Of a DNA stretch of 64,000 nt, positions 1-13,455 are shown piece by piece. Below the pieces are notes generated by a model. It saw only the letters and a program-made list of their open reading frames with translations. It did no database searches and was not told where the DNA came from. The position numbers and the translations under genes were made by a program. Positions within the stretch are counted from its first letter, which is position 1. Each line of letters starts with the position of its first letter. Source of the stretch: Callipepla californica brunnescens (Eukaryota; Chordata; Aves; Galliformes; Odontophoridae); contig JALIRH010000023.1 of assembly GCA_023055505.1 (NCBI GenBank), forward strand, positions 9,678,423 through 9,742,422, in the 5' to 3' direction.

Positions 1-640
1 AAGTTCACTGAACAGTGTCACATATTCATTACTTTCTGAAGCATAATGAAAGCCTAAAGTGATAGGAAATGATCTACAGTTATAATGGTGCTTGAAGTTG
101 TCCAACCCCAGAAAACTATCACAAGTATCTTCAGTTCTTCTCTATTTTCAGAGAAACTTTTCTACAGCTAAAGAGAATTCTAATTTAGTGTTGTTTCCTG
201 ATGCGTACCTGTACACTCTGTGAAAGCTGGGGGAAGTTGGGGTTTGATGCCTTGCCCAGAGCAAGGAGATGCAGTGCCCTATCCTCTGTGTCCCCACCGC
301 AGAGTCTGCAGAAGGACAACTGCACCTGCTCCTGTATTTCTTTCACCATAAATCCACTCCTATGGATGCCAGGTCCTTCTTGTCAGCTCTGCAATGAGGG
401 TTGCACTCTTTGGAGGACTGGTAGAGCAGGAGAGCTGGCAGCAGTAAGATCTGTAACATCTGAAACAACATTTGACCTGGAAAACAAAAGCTACACAACA
501 TCTGTTTTCTGCCTTATGTTCTCTCCAGCCTGCTGTGTCCTCAGGGTGGAATCCTGCACTGGTCATCCCCAGGCAGGCAGCACACTTAAACTGCAGAGGC
601 AAACGCTAGTGAAGAAGGACATTTCAGACTGCTCTTGGCA
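1..640. other. Unassigned sequence, no supported gene
   Basis: Mixed-composition avian sequence. A plus-strand open frame of 165 codons runs through 201-698, but its translation matches no family I know and no splice context or homologous domain supports it. Part of this block could be an old retroelement edge adjoining the tandem repeat that follows. Confidence 0.4.
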
Positions 641-845
641 GCATGAGCAGGGCCTTACCAGGGCAAGAAAAGTGTTGGGAGAGCATAGAAGATTATGAAC
701 AGGGCCCAAACAGGGCCCTAACATGGCAAGAATAGTCTAGGGAAAGCATAAAAGGCCACGAATAGGGTCCTACAGGAACATGGAAAGTTTGGGGCAGGCA
801 GCCTGCTGATTTCTTACACAAGCAGCCTGCTGATTCCTTCCAGGA
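641..845 (+). repeat. Diverged tandem repeat (about 60-bp units, then a 24-bp direct duplication)
   Basis: Three imperfect units of roughly 60 bp begin near 641, 695 and 756. Each carries a variant of (g/a)cagggcc, then a GGCAAGAA/ACATGGAA block, then an AGCATA-like block. They are followed by two copies of a 24-bp unit starting GCAGCCTGCTGATT at 798 and 822. Tandem blocks of this kind are common inside LTRs or minisatellites. I cannot say which this is, because no LTR termini were recognised. Confidence 0.5.
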
Positions 846-3800
846 AACCAAATATGAGTATTGTTTCACTGGGTCTATGAGATAGATATCACATTTATTT
901 TCTGGTTTGGAGGCACAACCCTTCTTTTGCTCGTGTTGCCTGGAAACAGCACAATATCTTAGCCCTACTGAAGAATGTTGTCCCATCAAGCAGCCTTTTC
1001 ATTTTCTCATTGACTGAGCAGGTCAGCAAGTGAATGCGGGACTTTGCCACATCATGGATCATAGGACAGGAAGTTTTACTCTTTAACACACAGCATCCAG
1101 CCAGCTCCAGCTTTTCTCTGTGGGCTAGAAGCTCGGGAAAGCTGATGAGACATGGCATTTTTGTCACGTTTACTTTCAAAATGTCAGTTCACACTCAGAT
1201 ATGAACACAGGCAACAGGACAGGAATATGCTGGCCTTTTCCTTTTTATACCTTTGTTTGATGTGAAATTACACATTAGTACATACAGCCACATGACATTT
1301 CAAGATGAAATATTCCAGCAACATGAAAAGCGCACAAAGTCTGAAAAGTGTCATAATTTTCCAAACTTGTCAATAGAGTGCACAGTAAGTCTGATATAAG
1401 CTTCTTCCTTGTGCATTTGTCATGACACAAACTGCACTTCATCCTCAGGGGACCTGCTTGGTATGTTCTCGCCCCTCTTGCCTGCAGATGAATTAGTGCA
1501 TTTAAAGGAGAGCACAGAGGCTGCTTTCTGAGGCTTAGTTCTGACTTTGTTCTCAGCTGCAACTACACTCACAGAAAGCATCATTCACACACACAGACAC
1601 TCACAGGCCTAGGTTTATGATTAATCCCACCGCAGTGTGCTCATACATGTATAACAAAAATGGTCCCTTTGTGGAAGCTGATGGACGAAAACAAGGGAAC
1701 AGTATATTCAGTCAGTTTTTTGACCACTAGGTAAAAAGTTCAAATTCAGCCCAAACTGAAGGATGACTCAAGTTTCTTGTTTGGACTTTCTGAACATTTT
1801 CTCTATAAACAGTATGTGTGTGTGAGCACACATGTCCAGGAAAAAGTGATTAAAGGAGATGAGGGGATGAAGGAGTATACTCAGGAATCCGTAGTGTATT
1901 TGCACTTCTGTTAGTAATAGCACATTAAACATCTCTTGAATTCAGCAGGTAATTGTTCTTTGCCTCTCTGATGTGTTGTAGGAGCATTCCCTTTAGCACC
2001 TTAACTTTGTTTTCTCTCAGTTAAAAAATGTATTGGCACCAGTAATTGCCTAACCTCAGCTGAATACAATACAGTATGGTGCAAATTTATTACACTGTGA
2101 CAACAGAATGGGGATAAAAGCTCCAGGGATGCTGTAAATCGAGGCATCAATTCTTCTTCCAGTGTGTCTCAGAGAGCCTCATGGAGCATCCAGGGCTGCT
2201 TCCCCATCACCACTCATGCTGAGCTGCAAGACGCTGCTTTTCCCACCCCTCCTGAGGGCTGAATACCATGAATTTAAGAAGTGGATAAATCAACTGGCAC
2301 CAGCCCATACTTCATGCCTCCTGATGGGAGTTGTTCTGTCCTTGTTGCTCCCAAGGCAAGCAATGCCCAATGGCTGTCCACATGAGGCTGTAGCTCAGCC
2401 CAGCACCATGCTGTAAAGTGGAGCAAGATTTCTTCTGATAGTGATTTCTCATTCTTCAAGCTCAGATAATCAGCTGCACAAAGATATTGGAGATTCAAAG
2501 AACTGGAACTGATGTTGTTAATGGAGGAACCAACAGCAAGACAGCTGTGATAATATTACTGCACGAAGATTGTTATTGATAAGTCAATTCAAACACTGTT
2601 AGTTTCAAAGCCTTCGTATTTGCTCTTGATGGCTGAAAAGAGCTGGTGCAATGTGATTTACATGGTTTGTAGTCTTTCTGCAAAGAAATAGGGGGTTTTA
2701 CACGATATTTGCAATTATGGTGCTGAAGGGATTGAGATAATACAAGTAAGTCAGTGAATACTCATTCTTGTTCATCTTCACCACTCATTTCTCATATTGT
2801 GAACTGTCTTTGCTAAGATAATTATTCCTCTGATTAATAAACATCTAAATTATGATCAGAGATGTCAGTTCTTGGAAGACGGAGCAAAATAATGACAGCG
2901 ACAATTCACACTTGGTTAAATTCATGACTATCTAAAGTTACCCTCAGAGTGAGCTGGAAAAGGAGTTGTAAAAAAGGAAGTACAACTACACTGGATGGTA
3001 AGTGAAAAGCTCTAAGAATCATCAAACATTGTACTTCTACACTGCAGTGAAGCAAATATACGTTTAAATAATTTCTTTAGCTTCAGCCTGAAGGCTTTAA
3101 CTTCAGTGATGCTGCAGTGAATGCTGAAAGAGATTTCTGAACTAGGAAATAACATGCATACTATTTAGCATGAGTAACAAGGACTTGATTCGCGCCTTAA
3201 CTTGAACATTCACTATAAACAGAAGATCCAATTTTATTTGCCCATATGGCTTCTACAGAGTTCCTACAAATACTCAAGAATGCCACAGAATGACATTAGT
3301 TTATTAATACGCGAGCCAAAAGTAATTCTGTCAGTTCAGTGAGTGTTTTTTGGGATATGTACATGTTGACTTGCAATAGGTTGACAGAAAACTCAGATTT
3401 GTTTCTTAGAAGCCCTGTTCAGTGCCTGACAATGACAGCACTGGTTTAGGTAACAGATTGCAAGGTTCATAGCCAAATCCTGTTCTTCTTTTCCATAGAA
3501 AAGCCCTATTGACTTCAAAGGAAGTTTTTTACCTGGAAAAGCTGTGTATATTGATTCTCCTTGATTAGTTCTCATAACCATATGCAGCCAGATCTATGTC
3601 TGTTATTGCAACTGCATCCTTGCTTCTGTCATTGTTCATTCTGTGGATATCCCACTGATTTTGGCAGGATGTCTGTATGTGAATTACAATTGTGCCTGAA
3701 ATTATTCTGTCTTTACTTCTTATAGTTTTGTTGTGGGGTTCTGAAAGGAAATCTGCACATACTTGTCGTGGGCTGTAATTCTGCACAATTACAGCTGAGA

Positions 3801-6800
3801 TGAACTGACAACAAAAGGCAGAATGCTGCTTTGTTTGTCTGCACCTACAGTGTTTACTTGAAGCTTGTACGCTTACAGCATTCCCACTATTGGTGGGAAA
3901 AAAACAATGGCCTTGTGGTCATCAAGAGTATTCTGATTTGCACCCATAACCATAACTGGCCCGTGGCTTAGGACTAGACCAAAAGGGGAAAGGAAGACAA
4001 AGCAACACTAACATCTTTTTCTAAATACCTGCTAAATGCAAGGAAATCCTCTGGAATAAAATTTATGCAATAGTATTTAGATAATATACATTTTATCATA
4101 AGCTCCTAGGATTTTCCACTGACTTTTTCAGATTTATTGCTATTACTAAAAACATTAATAAGGATCATACAAGATTGTCTATGAAGAGTTCATACAGTTC
4201 AGTTACCTTTAAAGGACTTCCACTAGACAATAACATATCACTAAAGGCTTCAGAAGAGAGTAAGAGAGCTCACAGCCTTAAAGCAATGTTAGGCTATATT
4301 GCCCAATGAGTAGCAGGTAAAGATTAGAAAAGATCAAAGGTTGTAACAAAGTGACCATCCATCTTAAATTATCTACACTGGTTACTGGATTGTTTGTGGT
4401 TACTCCTTGACTCCTTGACTCTGCAAGGAGACTTTCCGTTTTTATCTTTCAAAGTTCTGGATACTCAGGCTTTTTTCTCAATTAAAGATCAAATTGTGAA
4501 AGTTCTACAGATTTAAAGTTAGCCCTTTTTTTCTTTCTTTCTTTTTTTTTCAACAAGAAGTGGTTAAAAATATAATTCTTCTATTATATACATAGACGTG
4601 GCTAGCATTTTTTTTCCTGCAGATCAAATACATTGAAGAGACATAACTGAAAAAATACACCATGCCTTTCTCTATGTCTTCAGTAACTTGAAAGAAAATG
4701 ATAAATGGGAAAATGGAAAAGTAAAGGCTCCCAACATGAAGGAAGTGGCATTATCAGGCTCTGTATTTTAAATCAGAAGTAACTGTTCTGAACACATAAG
4801 CAATCAGACATCCATTTATTTCCTGATTAGAATTTGATGCTTCATTAATTGCAGTAGAATCACATACAAAATGAACACTTCTTCCAAAAGCCAGACTTAC
4901 TCAAATGAAAACTTAAGGTTTTATGACAGCATTTTCCACATTAGATTTCTACTCATGGCTATGTCATTGTAGATAAAAATATATATGTATTTAAACAGAG
5001 AAAAAAAAACATACTCTTCTAGTCTAGAAACTGAACCACAGAAAAACCACTAGACCAATCACTGATTATTCATGTGAATCATTAGTTAAATAGAGGTGAG
5101 AACCAAAAAAATAGGAGTTACTATTTGTAACATTCAAATTTGAGTGTTGTTTCTAAAGGTCTTTTTGCCATAGTCAGTTGTTCCATGTTTTTACACATCA
5201 AGAAGCAAACTAGATCAAAGGATAGTCTGTGTTGCTAACACACACCTAGTAAACATCCAGTCTCCAGTTTCCTTTCAGTCATATCCTTTTTAATGCTGAA
5301 TAAATCTGGGCTAATACCTGTGTTTTCACCATTTGGGTCACCATGTGATTTCCACTGGAAGATGTGCCAAAATGTAGACAAATATGGGATGAATATTCGG
5401 CAAATCTGAATGAAATACTGAATACTCCCCACTTCTCTTTGGAAAAAGACTACCCATTACAACTTCCTGAAGGACATAATTTTATCCACATGACTGAATG
5501 ACTCAAGCCAAGAGTACTTGTGTATGTTATGTTAAACACCTGCGTAATTGTTTGCATATTCAATTATTAGATTATTATAATAATCATTTTCTTAACGAAA
5601 AAACAATTTGGAGGCATTTATCTTATCACATCATGAAAGCACCCAAAATCTACATCTCCATTTTACGTTCATTTCATATTTTCAGTCATTTCAGACTATT
5701 TCATATTCAAAAGAAATGGCACTTCTGATGAAAAGTTATACTGCGTGATCATTGCCATAGCTAAGCTACAGAGAAAAATCTGTTAAGAATAACAGGCATG
5801 CTGCTAAACTATGTTAGCAATGAATGTGGGTTTTGACATGAATTTTAAGGAGTATTTTATTTCTTTCTTAAACTCCTGCTTGAAATGTGCAGAGTATGAT
5901 TTGTTCTCCACTTACCCGCTTTCGCTCTAGTCAGTTATTTTCCTGTTTTTCATATGAGTAGTTTAGCCACAGAATTTGGAGAATCTAAACAAGCAAGCAC
6001 TGTGAGAAAGGCAGAAATGTTATAAATTTTGAACTCACAGTAACAGCAAATCACTTATTAAGTGACAAGACACTTCTGCTACATCTTCATTCACCCCTCC
6101 TCCAGCGCTGATGCCTTTCTAAATAAAAATCTGCGCATCACTATCATGTTCTCACCTGCAACAAACGTTCCCATTTAACAAAACATCTTTCAGTTCATGC
6201 TCTTCATTATGCCCTTAATAAAGACAATCTCAAATTGAACCTTCTGTGACTCTCTCCCATTTTACTGTTTTGCTACCCTCTGCTGGCTTTTTTTTCTCAG
6301 TCACATTAAACCGAATCTGCTGATACTCACTTTGAAAGCTTTTTGTTAGGTAATTTCTGAAACAGTGCTTGGGGCTGGAAAAAGGGGAAGAGAGAAGCTA
6401 ATAAGGTGGCACTGATTTCTTCCATCACCAGCGATGTGAACAGGGATTTTCATCCAGATCACCAGTTTTGATGACATTTCTTAAAGAACTCCAAGGCATG
6501 GTATCATTACGCATATTCAGCTCTTCTGTGCAGTGCATATTCTTTGAGTTTGATAGTAACCATGCCCATATTTCTGACCTTTCTAGTGAAAAAACACAAA
6601 AATCCTCAATGTGTTTCCACGTCGTTTAGATGAACATTCCGTGTGCCCTTGATCTCCACATTTCTTCATATCATTTTTTTTTTTTATTTCACTCATTATT
6701 TGTGTGGATCTCTGGAAAAAAAAAAATAACAGTGGGCATGTTATAACAAATCAGGTAATCTTGACTGACTTTCTAATGCAAAAATGCAGGGTAAAAAATA

Positions 6801-6984
6801 TAGTTTGCAGCTGCAAACACATCACACTTGAAATCCCAAGTAAAATCATTTCTCTACAGCATGTGGCTGTTCACAAAAAAAAGCATTTAGCCCTGAGACT
6901 CTCATTATTGAGAAGAGTTGTAAATCGCAGAGAGGTCAGTGAAAAGCCACTGATATGATTAAAGTGGGCTGGAGGCATTGACTT
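846..6984. other. Unique AT-rich sequence, no gene seen
   Basis: About 6 kb without a recognisable coding exon, RNA gene or young repeat. Open frames here are short (under 100 codons) and overlap in several frames. Minor items are a 7-bp-arm inverted repeat at 3881-3899, a T-rich run near 4525-4550, a CTCF-like half match near 6275-6286 and a poly-T at about 6666-6684. Confidence 0.5.
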
Positions 6985-7415
6985 ATGAAGAAAGATGAAA
7001 AGATCTAAATAAACATGGACTGGCTGTGGAATGCTTAAAAGGTATCAAGATAACCGTTAACAAATAGCTGAAGGATATGAAAACTAAGGAGAAAAAAAAA
7101 ATAGAGAGATATCTCAGGTAGCATAAAGGAGAATAGCCAAAAGTAATGAGATGAAAATTAAGAAAGGAAAATCTAAGCCAAGTGTCTGGAAGTGCAATGC
7201 TTCACACAGCAAGGCACTACCCCAGGGATAATGAGACAAATAGAGCTGGATATACAAAACTGAAGGAATTGTACAATAGGGATTAACCCTGCCTTTACAA
7301 AGTGGTAAGCCAAAATGTACAAATAGGCCTTTATCACCTCTAGCATCTCTGAATTACTGCTGAGATAGCTCAGCTATTAATGGAATTCCCTGGTGGAGGA
7401 TGCTGCCCACATCGT
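6985..7415 (+). mobile_element. Probable ancient CR1/L3-type LINE 3' remnant
   Basis: The order of blocks follows the 3' half of old amniote CR1 LINEs on the plus strand. First comes a block like the 'tatgaagaaagatgaaaagatc' region, then one like the aggtatcaagata block, then a stretch like the 'ggaattccctggtggaggatg' region. Divergence is high and no coding frame survives. The call rests on remembered consensus blocks, so an alignment could overturn it. Confidence 0.35.
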
Positions 7416-10400
7416 GCAGAAAGTCTGTGAAAGGTGCAGTTTCCAAAGATAAGAGCTCTGCAAACAAAGCAGCTTACAACACTCCCCCAGAAATGCTCTG
7501 GAATAGAGTGAAGCAAACTTGATGCTTTCTGAGTACACTGAAGTTACTGCAGTGGTCATTTCCAGAAGTTATGTGTTCATTGCGAAGTGCCACAGCACAG
7601 AGCAGACATGCAATCCTGGCTTGGGTAGACTGGGAAACTTGAAATGTTATCAGCCTGTACTCAGCCTGGTTATCTTCTTTGGCTACCAGACATGGAGTAA
7701 TTGTGGACAAACTGACGAAAACCTTAAATCTTCCTGAACAATTTTCAGGAGGAAAAGATTAAAATCATGTGTAACATAACTCTTTGTGTGACAATTAGAG
7801 ACAGGATAATTTTTACCCCTTCTTACCAGGAGGAAGTGTAAGCTATCTGTGCTTTCACTTCAAGGATGAAGGCATGATTTTGCCCAGGCTAAGACGAAAA
7901 AATCTCCATTTTCAGTTCTTTCATTTCCATTAGCAGTCACTGACGTCTCCAGCTACGAAAGATTCTAGCCCTTTGGAAGACTGTAAGTGCTCAGAGAACG
8001 AAACCTGACCAATTGATAGCCTGGCAGCACAGGGATCCCAGTGTCCACTGGAAGAGTATGTATCTACGTGGCACCAGATTGAAGATAATCGCATCATGTC
8101 TGCTCATTGTAAATAGGCCATCTCTCATCACTGCACCTACAGCAATGAGCATAAAACATTCAGGAAGTGACAGGCACACTAGACAGACCCTGCTTGTACA
8201 GAAGCCTCAGATGTAGTACAGTTCTTATTCACACTTGAATAAGCTGAGCTTCCTCCTGCACGTATCTGATTTACTTCAATTGTAATGTGTTATTACCACC
8301 TCTCTTGTGATTCTGGGCTGTGTTCCTACTCACCCACTCTTTATTATTTGTCTGCTTGATCTTGCTGATTCCATGCCACTTGCTCTGTGTTGTGTATGCT
8401 GTCATGGGTCTGAGCCAATTGCTCTGATTATAGGCACAACTCCACCGTGTGCCTGCCCTCATCTTCTCACAAGTAACAAAAATGCTACTTTTCTTTCAAT
8501 TAGCTGAATATTCATTCTCGTTTACATAAGGGCTCCATTCTCCTGAAAAACACCCTCATCGTGTCTGATCAGGCTGCAAATCTGTCTAGTATGAGCCTGC
8601 CTAGCAGGATGATATTTAGATTCTGGAGTTTAGTACTGAGAAATAAGCCTCTGTTCTACATCTTTATTTGTAATGCTTGCCTAGGACATACACCTGAAAT
8701 AGGGAATATCTTAATGTAATTTTTAAAGAATTTCATACCAAAAGCATAAGCAAGGAATGATGAAGACTTTGAAGGTGAGATATGTCCTCTGACAGGCAAT
8801 TTTTTTTATTAAGCTTCTCAATAGTAACCTTTCTCAGGTTGCATTTGTGGAGAGATTATTTCTGCAGTCATATTATAATACATAATGTCAGCTGTGGCAA
8901 ACTAATTTTGAAAACATTTCTGGTCTGAAACTCTAAATATAAGATTTCAGATATGGAATATTTTTTTATGCCAAAGGTTATTCTTTTCTATTCCATTTGC
9001 TTAAGTTCACTTTTTAAGCCTTATCATTTTTTTTGGCAATGCATGCAGCTTGACAAAACAACTCTCTCCTCCAAAAACAGAGATGCTGAAATGATACAGA
9101 ATCATGAGAAAAATATATTCTTAGATAGTACCAAGAAAAATAGTTCTGCACTTAGTCAAAATTGTTTCAAATAGTACATTACATAAGGATACAGACAACA
9201 TTCAGTGCCCACGTTATTAACATGAACCTGATAATATATTGCCCAAATAATATTTAATGTGTTTGCATTTCCGTAAGTGTAACAGTCAACTCTGCAATTT
9301 CTTTTTCCCACACTCTTTTCTTTGTCTTACCTCCTTGTGTTCAGATTGGCACTAATCTGGCACAGCCTCATAGCCTGGAACCAGATTGCGATGGAAACAG
9401 CCGCAATGCAAGAAAGTCTTGTGAGATGCCCCAGCAAGGGGCACAACAGGAGATACATTTCAGCTTCAGTCTTGTATTTGCTTCTTGCTGGAGCTGTGAT
9501 GAAGGTATGCTGGTGACCAGCCTCATGTCTCACATCCTCACCTTGCTCATGGGACTTCCTGGCTTCATCAGAGAAAAGTCCTGCAGCCACAGATCATATG
9601 GTACAGCTATCTCTGTCTTTCTTTGTAGCAGAGGTGCTGCCCAAACTCATATGTTCAGTGTATTTCAGAATAAGATCTTGAAACTGGATCTCCCACATCC
9701 TTCTTCATGATGTAGACACTGGAATTCCCCGCATTTAAAATTTAAGGAGTCTGAACGTATTCCAGTCTTGAAAAGGACACTTTAGTTTGCTTGTTAAAAG
9801 CTAAGACTGTCAATTTTTTTTTAATAATTATGTGAGATGAACCATAGCCTCATAGTTAGAGACAATGGTACAGAACAAAGAGCCATAGGGGAAATGCAGC
9901 AATGGCAATCTGCCAGCTAAAATATATATACATATAGTAATAATCCCTTAACTGTTATACACTGAAGTAATTAACTATTTTTACCATCTTTTTTAAGGTG
10001 GTACTTTTTAGTATGCCCAAATATCCTACTGTGCTCCTAGCAAAGTCATGATTTGTTGTTGCCTGAGAGGCCAGAACAGCATAGTCTGGCAGGTGTTTAG
10101 GTCAGGATAAAATATGACATCTGTGCTCTCACTCAAGAGCTGGTACCAGTTCTGGATGATTTGCCAAATGAAGATCTATTGGGAAGGTTTCGGTTTGATA
10201 GATAAATAGCCCATCCAAGATATTTTGGTGCTAGGGCATCCAAGAGATTGCCCTATTTATGCTGTTTTGTGCAATCTACAGGCATTTTAATCAGCTTTAC
10301 TGGCTTTTAAACAGACTGAGCTTGTCTTTGGTATCTTAGATAGTGAGATCTATAAATGTTTTCAAAGTAGAATCTGAGAACACAGAAAATGCGGAGTCCT

Positions 10401-10708
10401 GCATATTTCCCACTGAGACACAGTTATGCACAATTCACTGCTCCAAAGTAAATGACAGAAAAAGATGTAATGAGATTCTGCAAAGATTAACAGATTAATT
10501 AAAACTTTAAATGTCCAGGATAGACTAAAATATAAACACTTCACCTGAAATGATGTCTACTCCTATTTTACAAAGACGTACTCACAGGTTTTCATTTAAA
10601 GATTTATCAAAACACAGCGGTGATAGGACTGAGGAAGAATATACAAGATACAATCCAAGAATACTAGGCAGACTTCTATTCTGTGAATAAGTTAAGAAGA
10701 TCCTTAGT
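7416..10708. other. Unique sequence, no gene seen
   Basis: Several overlapping open frames of 60-94 codons occur around 7.5-8.5 kb and 9.3-9.7 kb on both strands. None shows a domain, and frames overlapping on opposite strands at similar length argue against coding. The 9322-9710 stretch is more GC-rich than its surroundings and may be an unrecognised old repeat. Confidence 0.45.
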
Positions 10709-11790
10709 CATAAAATCATAATCTCATAGAATCTTTAAAGTTGGAAAAGGTCTCTAGGATCATCAGGTCCAACCGTCCACCTACCACCACCATTGCTCAC
10801 TAAATCATGTTCCTTAGCAGTACATATACAAGTTTCTTGAACACCTCCAAGGGACAATGACTCCACTACCTCCCTGGGCAGCCTGTTCCAGCAGCTGACT
10901 GCTCCTTTGGAAAACCAGTCCAACCTGAACCTCCTCCAGTGAAACTCAAGACTACTCCCTCTATCACTAGTCCTGTCACTAGTTACACAGGAGAAGAGGA
11001 TGCCTCTCAGAGTTATAGACAGCTATATGGTCTCTCCTGAGCCTCCAGACTAAACAATCCCAATATCCTCAGCTGCTTATCTTAAGACTAGTGCTCCAAT
11101 CTTCTCATCAGCTTTGTTGCCCTTATCTGGACATGCTCCAGAGCCTCTTCCTTGTAGTGAGTAGCCCAAAACGGAACACAGGAATCAAGACATGGCCTCA
11201 AAAGAGCTGAATATAGGAGGTGCATCACCTCCTTGCTCCTCCTGGCTACTCTGTTTCTGATACAAGCCAGAGTGCCATCAGCCTTCCTGGCCACCTGTGC
11301 ACACTGCTGGCTCTGTTCACCTGAGCATCAACCAACACCCCCATGTCCTTTTCCTCTGGCCTTCCAGCCAGTCTGCCCCAAGCCTGCAGCACTGCATTGG
11401 GTTGTTGCGACCAAAGTGCAGGATCTGGCACTTGGACTTGCTGAAATTCATCCTGCTGGCCTTAACCCAGCTATCCAGCCTAACAGGTTGCTCTGAAGGG
11501 CCTTTCTACCTTCAGGCAGACTGACACTTCATCTCAACTTGGTGTCACTGGCAAAGCTATTGAGGGTGCATACAAAGTTAAGTAATCAGTCAGTTCTGAC
11601 TCAAATTAAAGCCATACTTATGCAGCACATCTGGAAGTGCATCACTAATATACTGGAGTTGTAAGCTTTCACAGGCCTAGATCATCAGCAAAGATATTAA
11701 ACATGATAGGCTCCAGTAGAGACCCCTGGGGAACATCAGCTGTGACCATTCTCCACCTGGATTTAACTTCATTCACCATCAAAGTCCAAA
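10709..11790 (-). mobile_element. CR1 LINE, 5'-truncated, minus strand, interrupted by a 115-bp insertion
   Basis: The element is antisense: its 3' end lies at 10709, where TCATAGAATC-type tail units give way to a 'ttggaaaaggtctctaggatcatcaggtccaacc' 3' UTR block. On the minus strand, 11294-11088 still reads as the C-terminal part of CR1 ORF2, with residues such as [20 protein letters not shown] followed by an [15 protein letters not shown] block. This part lies downstream of the reverse transcriptase. Farther into the element, 11567-11681 holds a foreign 115-bp segment also found at 13995-14109. The CR1 resumes at about 11682 with the 'atcatcagcaaagatattaaacatg' block. It has stops and is not functional. 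Confidence 0.92.
11567..11681 (+). repeat. 115-bp duplicated segment, copy 1 (inside CR1)
   Basis: This segment matches 13995-14109 over 115 bases with 3 mismatches and no gaps by eye, about 97 percent identity. It starts at TGCATACAAAG and ends at CAGGCCTAGA. It sits in the middle of a minus-strand CR1 and replaces roughly 18-20 bases of the expected CR1 sequence. That makes this copy the likely recipient of the duplication. Confidence 0.9.
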
Positions 11791-12660
11791 AGAAGCTAAA
11801 AAAGGTTCTCTAGATTGATGATCTGATGCAGATCAGCTAGGCTTCCCAATGAGAGCAGGCTGTTCATAATCTCAGGAGAGATATCGCCCACAAAACTGAA
11901 CCAAGAAAGGATAACTGATCCATGTCATTCTCCCAGGGTCTAAGCCCTGCTCTGAAGTGACAAAAAAAAAAAAAAAAAAATTGGCTAGTTTGACACAGAT
12001 CAGCACAGATCAGTTATGGGTTACAGTGGAGCCATTTGTACCAGTTTTTTGAATGGCAGATCAGTTGTGTTAATGTCTTAAATTTGACACTGAATCAAAT
12101 GATTGTAAGGAACCTTCAGAAACATTCGTGCTAGAAAGCAAACAGTTTGACTAGCTGAAACCCATAACTAGCAGTTGAATGTACAAACAGAGAATCCATT
12201 GCTGTACTATAACATGAGAATGAAATGAAGCTCTCTATCTCTCCTTCCAGGAATTGGCTAGGTGATAGGAAGAAGATGATATTTCTAGTGACACAGGGAC
12301 ATTTGTCATCATGTTGGGTCATTGATCTCTACCTGAAAGAGTAAATTGTCAGCCATAACATACAACTTTGCTTTGATATTTTTTTTAATTAAGGATTTCA
12401 TACTAGAGATGATCCTTAAGCTTACTTCCTAAGGTTTCTGTGGAGAACAACCCAAATTAGTGTTTTTTGTTTTTTTTATCACTGTTTCCATTTATTGGTA
12501 GTTGACCTGTAAATAAACTCAAAATTCCACTCCCAGACAAGACTGCATTTAACTTAAGTTCATTAAATACCATAGCTGTATGAGTTGTAAGAAAAAAAAA
12601 AAATGATTGTGGTCTTGATTTTTGTTTTAGTGACTCATGGTTTCTACATTGATGTCATTG
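11791..12660. other. Unassigned sequence between two CR1s
   Basis: No gene is visible. The first 150 bases may be highly diverged CR1 continuing from the left. An A-run lies at about 11961-11980 and another at 12590-12603. The minus-strand open frame around 12131-12322 is only 63 codons and unsupported. Confidence 0.4.
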
Positions 12661-12860
12661 TTTGATATCACCTGAAAACTTGATGAACAAGGACTGTCAC
12701 CTCCTTCAGATAACTAACAAAGATGTTAAACAGCAGCCATCCCAGCCAGACCCCATCAGTTCCCCACTTGTTAGCAGGCTTGGGGCCAATATGACATATC
12801 AACCACTGCCATCTAAGTCCCACCATCCAGGCAGTTACCTTTTATCACAAACTGATGCAT
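12661..12860 (-). mobile_element. CR1 LINE ORF2 fragment, minus strand, left part of an interrupted copy
   Basis: Blocks such as 'acctccttcagataactaacaaagatgttaaacag' correspond to CR1 ORF2 read antisense. The element stops at 12860, where a plus-strand CR1 end has been inserted, and resumes at about 13082. It covers the same part of the consensus as the right end of the 10.7-11.8 kb copy, so it is a separate insertion. Confidence 0.8.
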
Positions 12861-12865
12861 AGGAA

Positions 12866-13080
12866 GTTCCACACAAATGTGCATGGAGACTTCTTCACAG
12901 TGCAGTGATGGAGCACTGGCACAGGCTTCACAGAGAGGTGGTGGAGTCTCCTTCTCTGGAGACATTCAAGACCCACCTGGATGCCTACCTGAGCAACCTG
13001 GGCTAGGGAGCTGCTTTGGCAGGGGGATTGGACTCGATGATCTCTAGAAGTCCCTTCCAATTCCTACAATTCTGTGATTC
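12866..13080 (+). mobile_element. CR1 LINE 3' end, plus strand, nested in a minus-strand CR1
   Basis: This is a textbook CR1 3' terminus. It contains the GAGCACTGGCACAGGCT block, the 'gaggtggtggagtctccttctctggagacattcaagac' block, the GGACTCGATGATCTCTAGAA block and a final ATTCTGTGATTC tail. Severe 5' truncation to about 215 bp is typical of CR1. It splits an older minus-strand CR1 and is therefore younger than it. Confidence 0.95.
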
Positions 13081-13455
13081 TCCTCCATGAGCTACATCAT
13101 TTTCCCAGGTACCAATGCCACGCTGAACACCTTGGAGTATTCCAGATCATTCTTTTTGCCTTTTTGGAAAATGGGTGCAACACTCTTTCTTTGGTCTCTG
13201 GGGACCTCCCTGCATCTCCATGACCTCCCAGAGGTTACAGGAATGTCACTTTGTGCAGACATCAGCCAGTTCTCAGCATCCTTCAGTGCAGTCCATCTTG
13301 TCCTGTTGGCCTATGGGTCAAATTGTGCCCAGAAACTCTCCCTTCATGCTCACCCACTGCTGGTTATTTCTGTCCTTGACCCATCTCTCCAAGCACAGAA
13401 GTCTGGCTGGGATTTGCTGAGGCAAAGGCAGCGTTTAGTCTTCTACCCACTATCA
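13081..13455 (-). mobile_element. CR1 LINE ORF2 fragment, minus strand, right part of the interrupted copy
   Basis: The sequence continues antisense CR1 ORF2: the 'gtgcaacactctttctttggtctctggggacctccctgcatctccatgacctccc' region and the later GATTTGCTGAGGCAAAGGCA block are both characteristic. The 127-codon plus-strand open frame over 13087-13470 is a shadow on the non-coding strand of this LINE, not a gene. Confidence 0.85.

Noticed and set aside
201..698. 165-codon plus-strand frame
   Set aside because: No recognised domain or splice context, overlapping minus-strand frames, and adjoining a tandem repeat.
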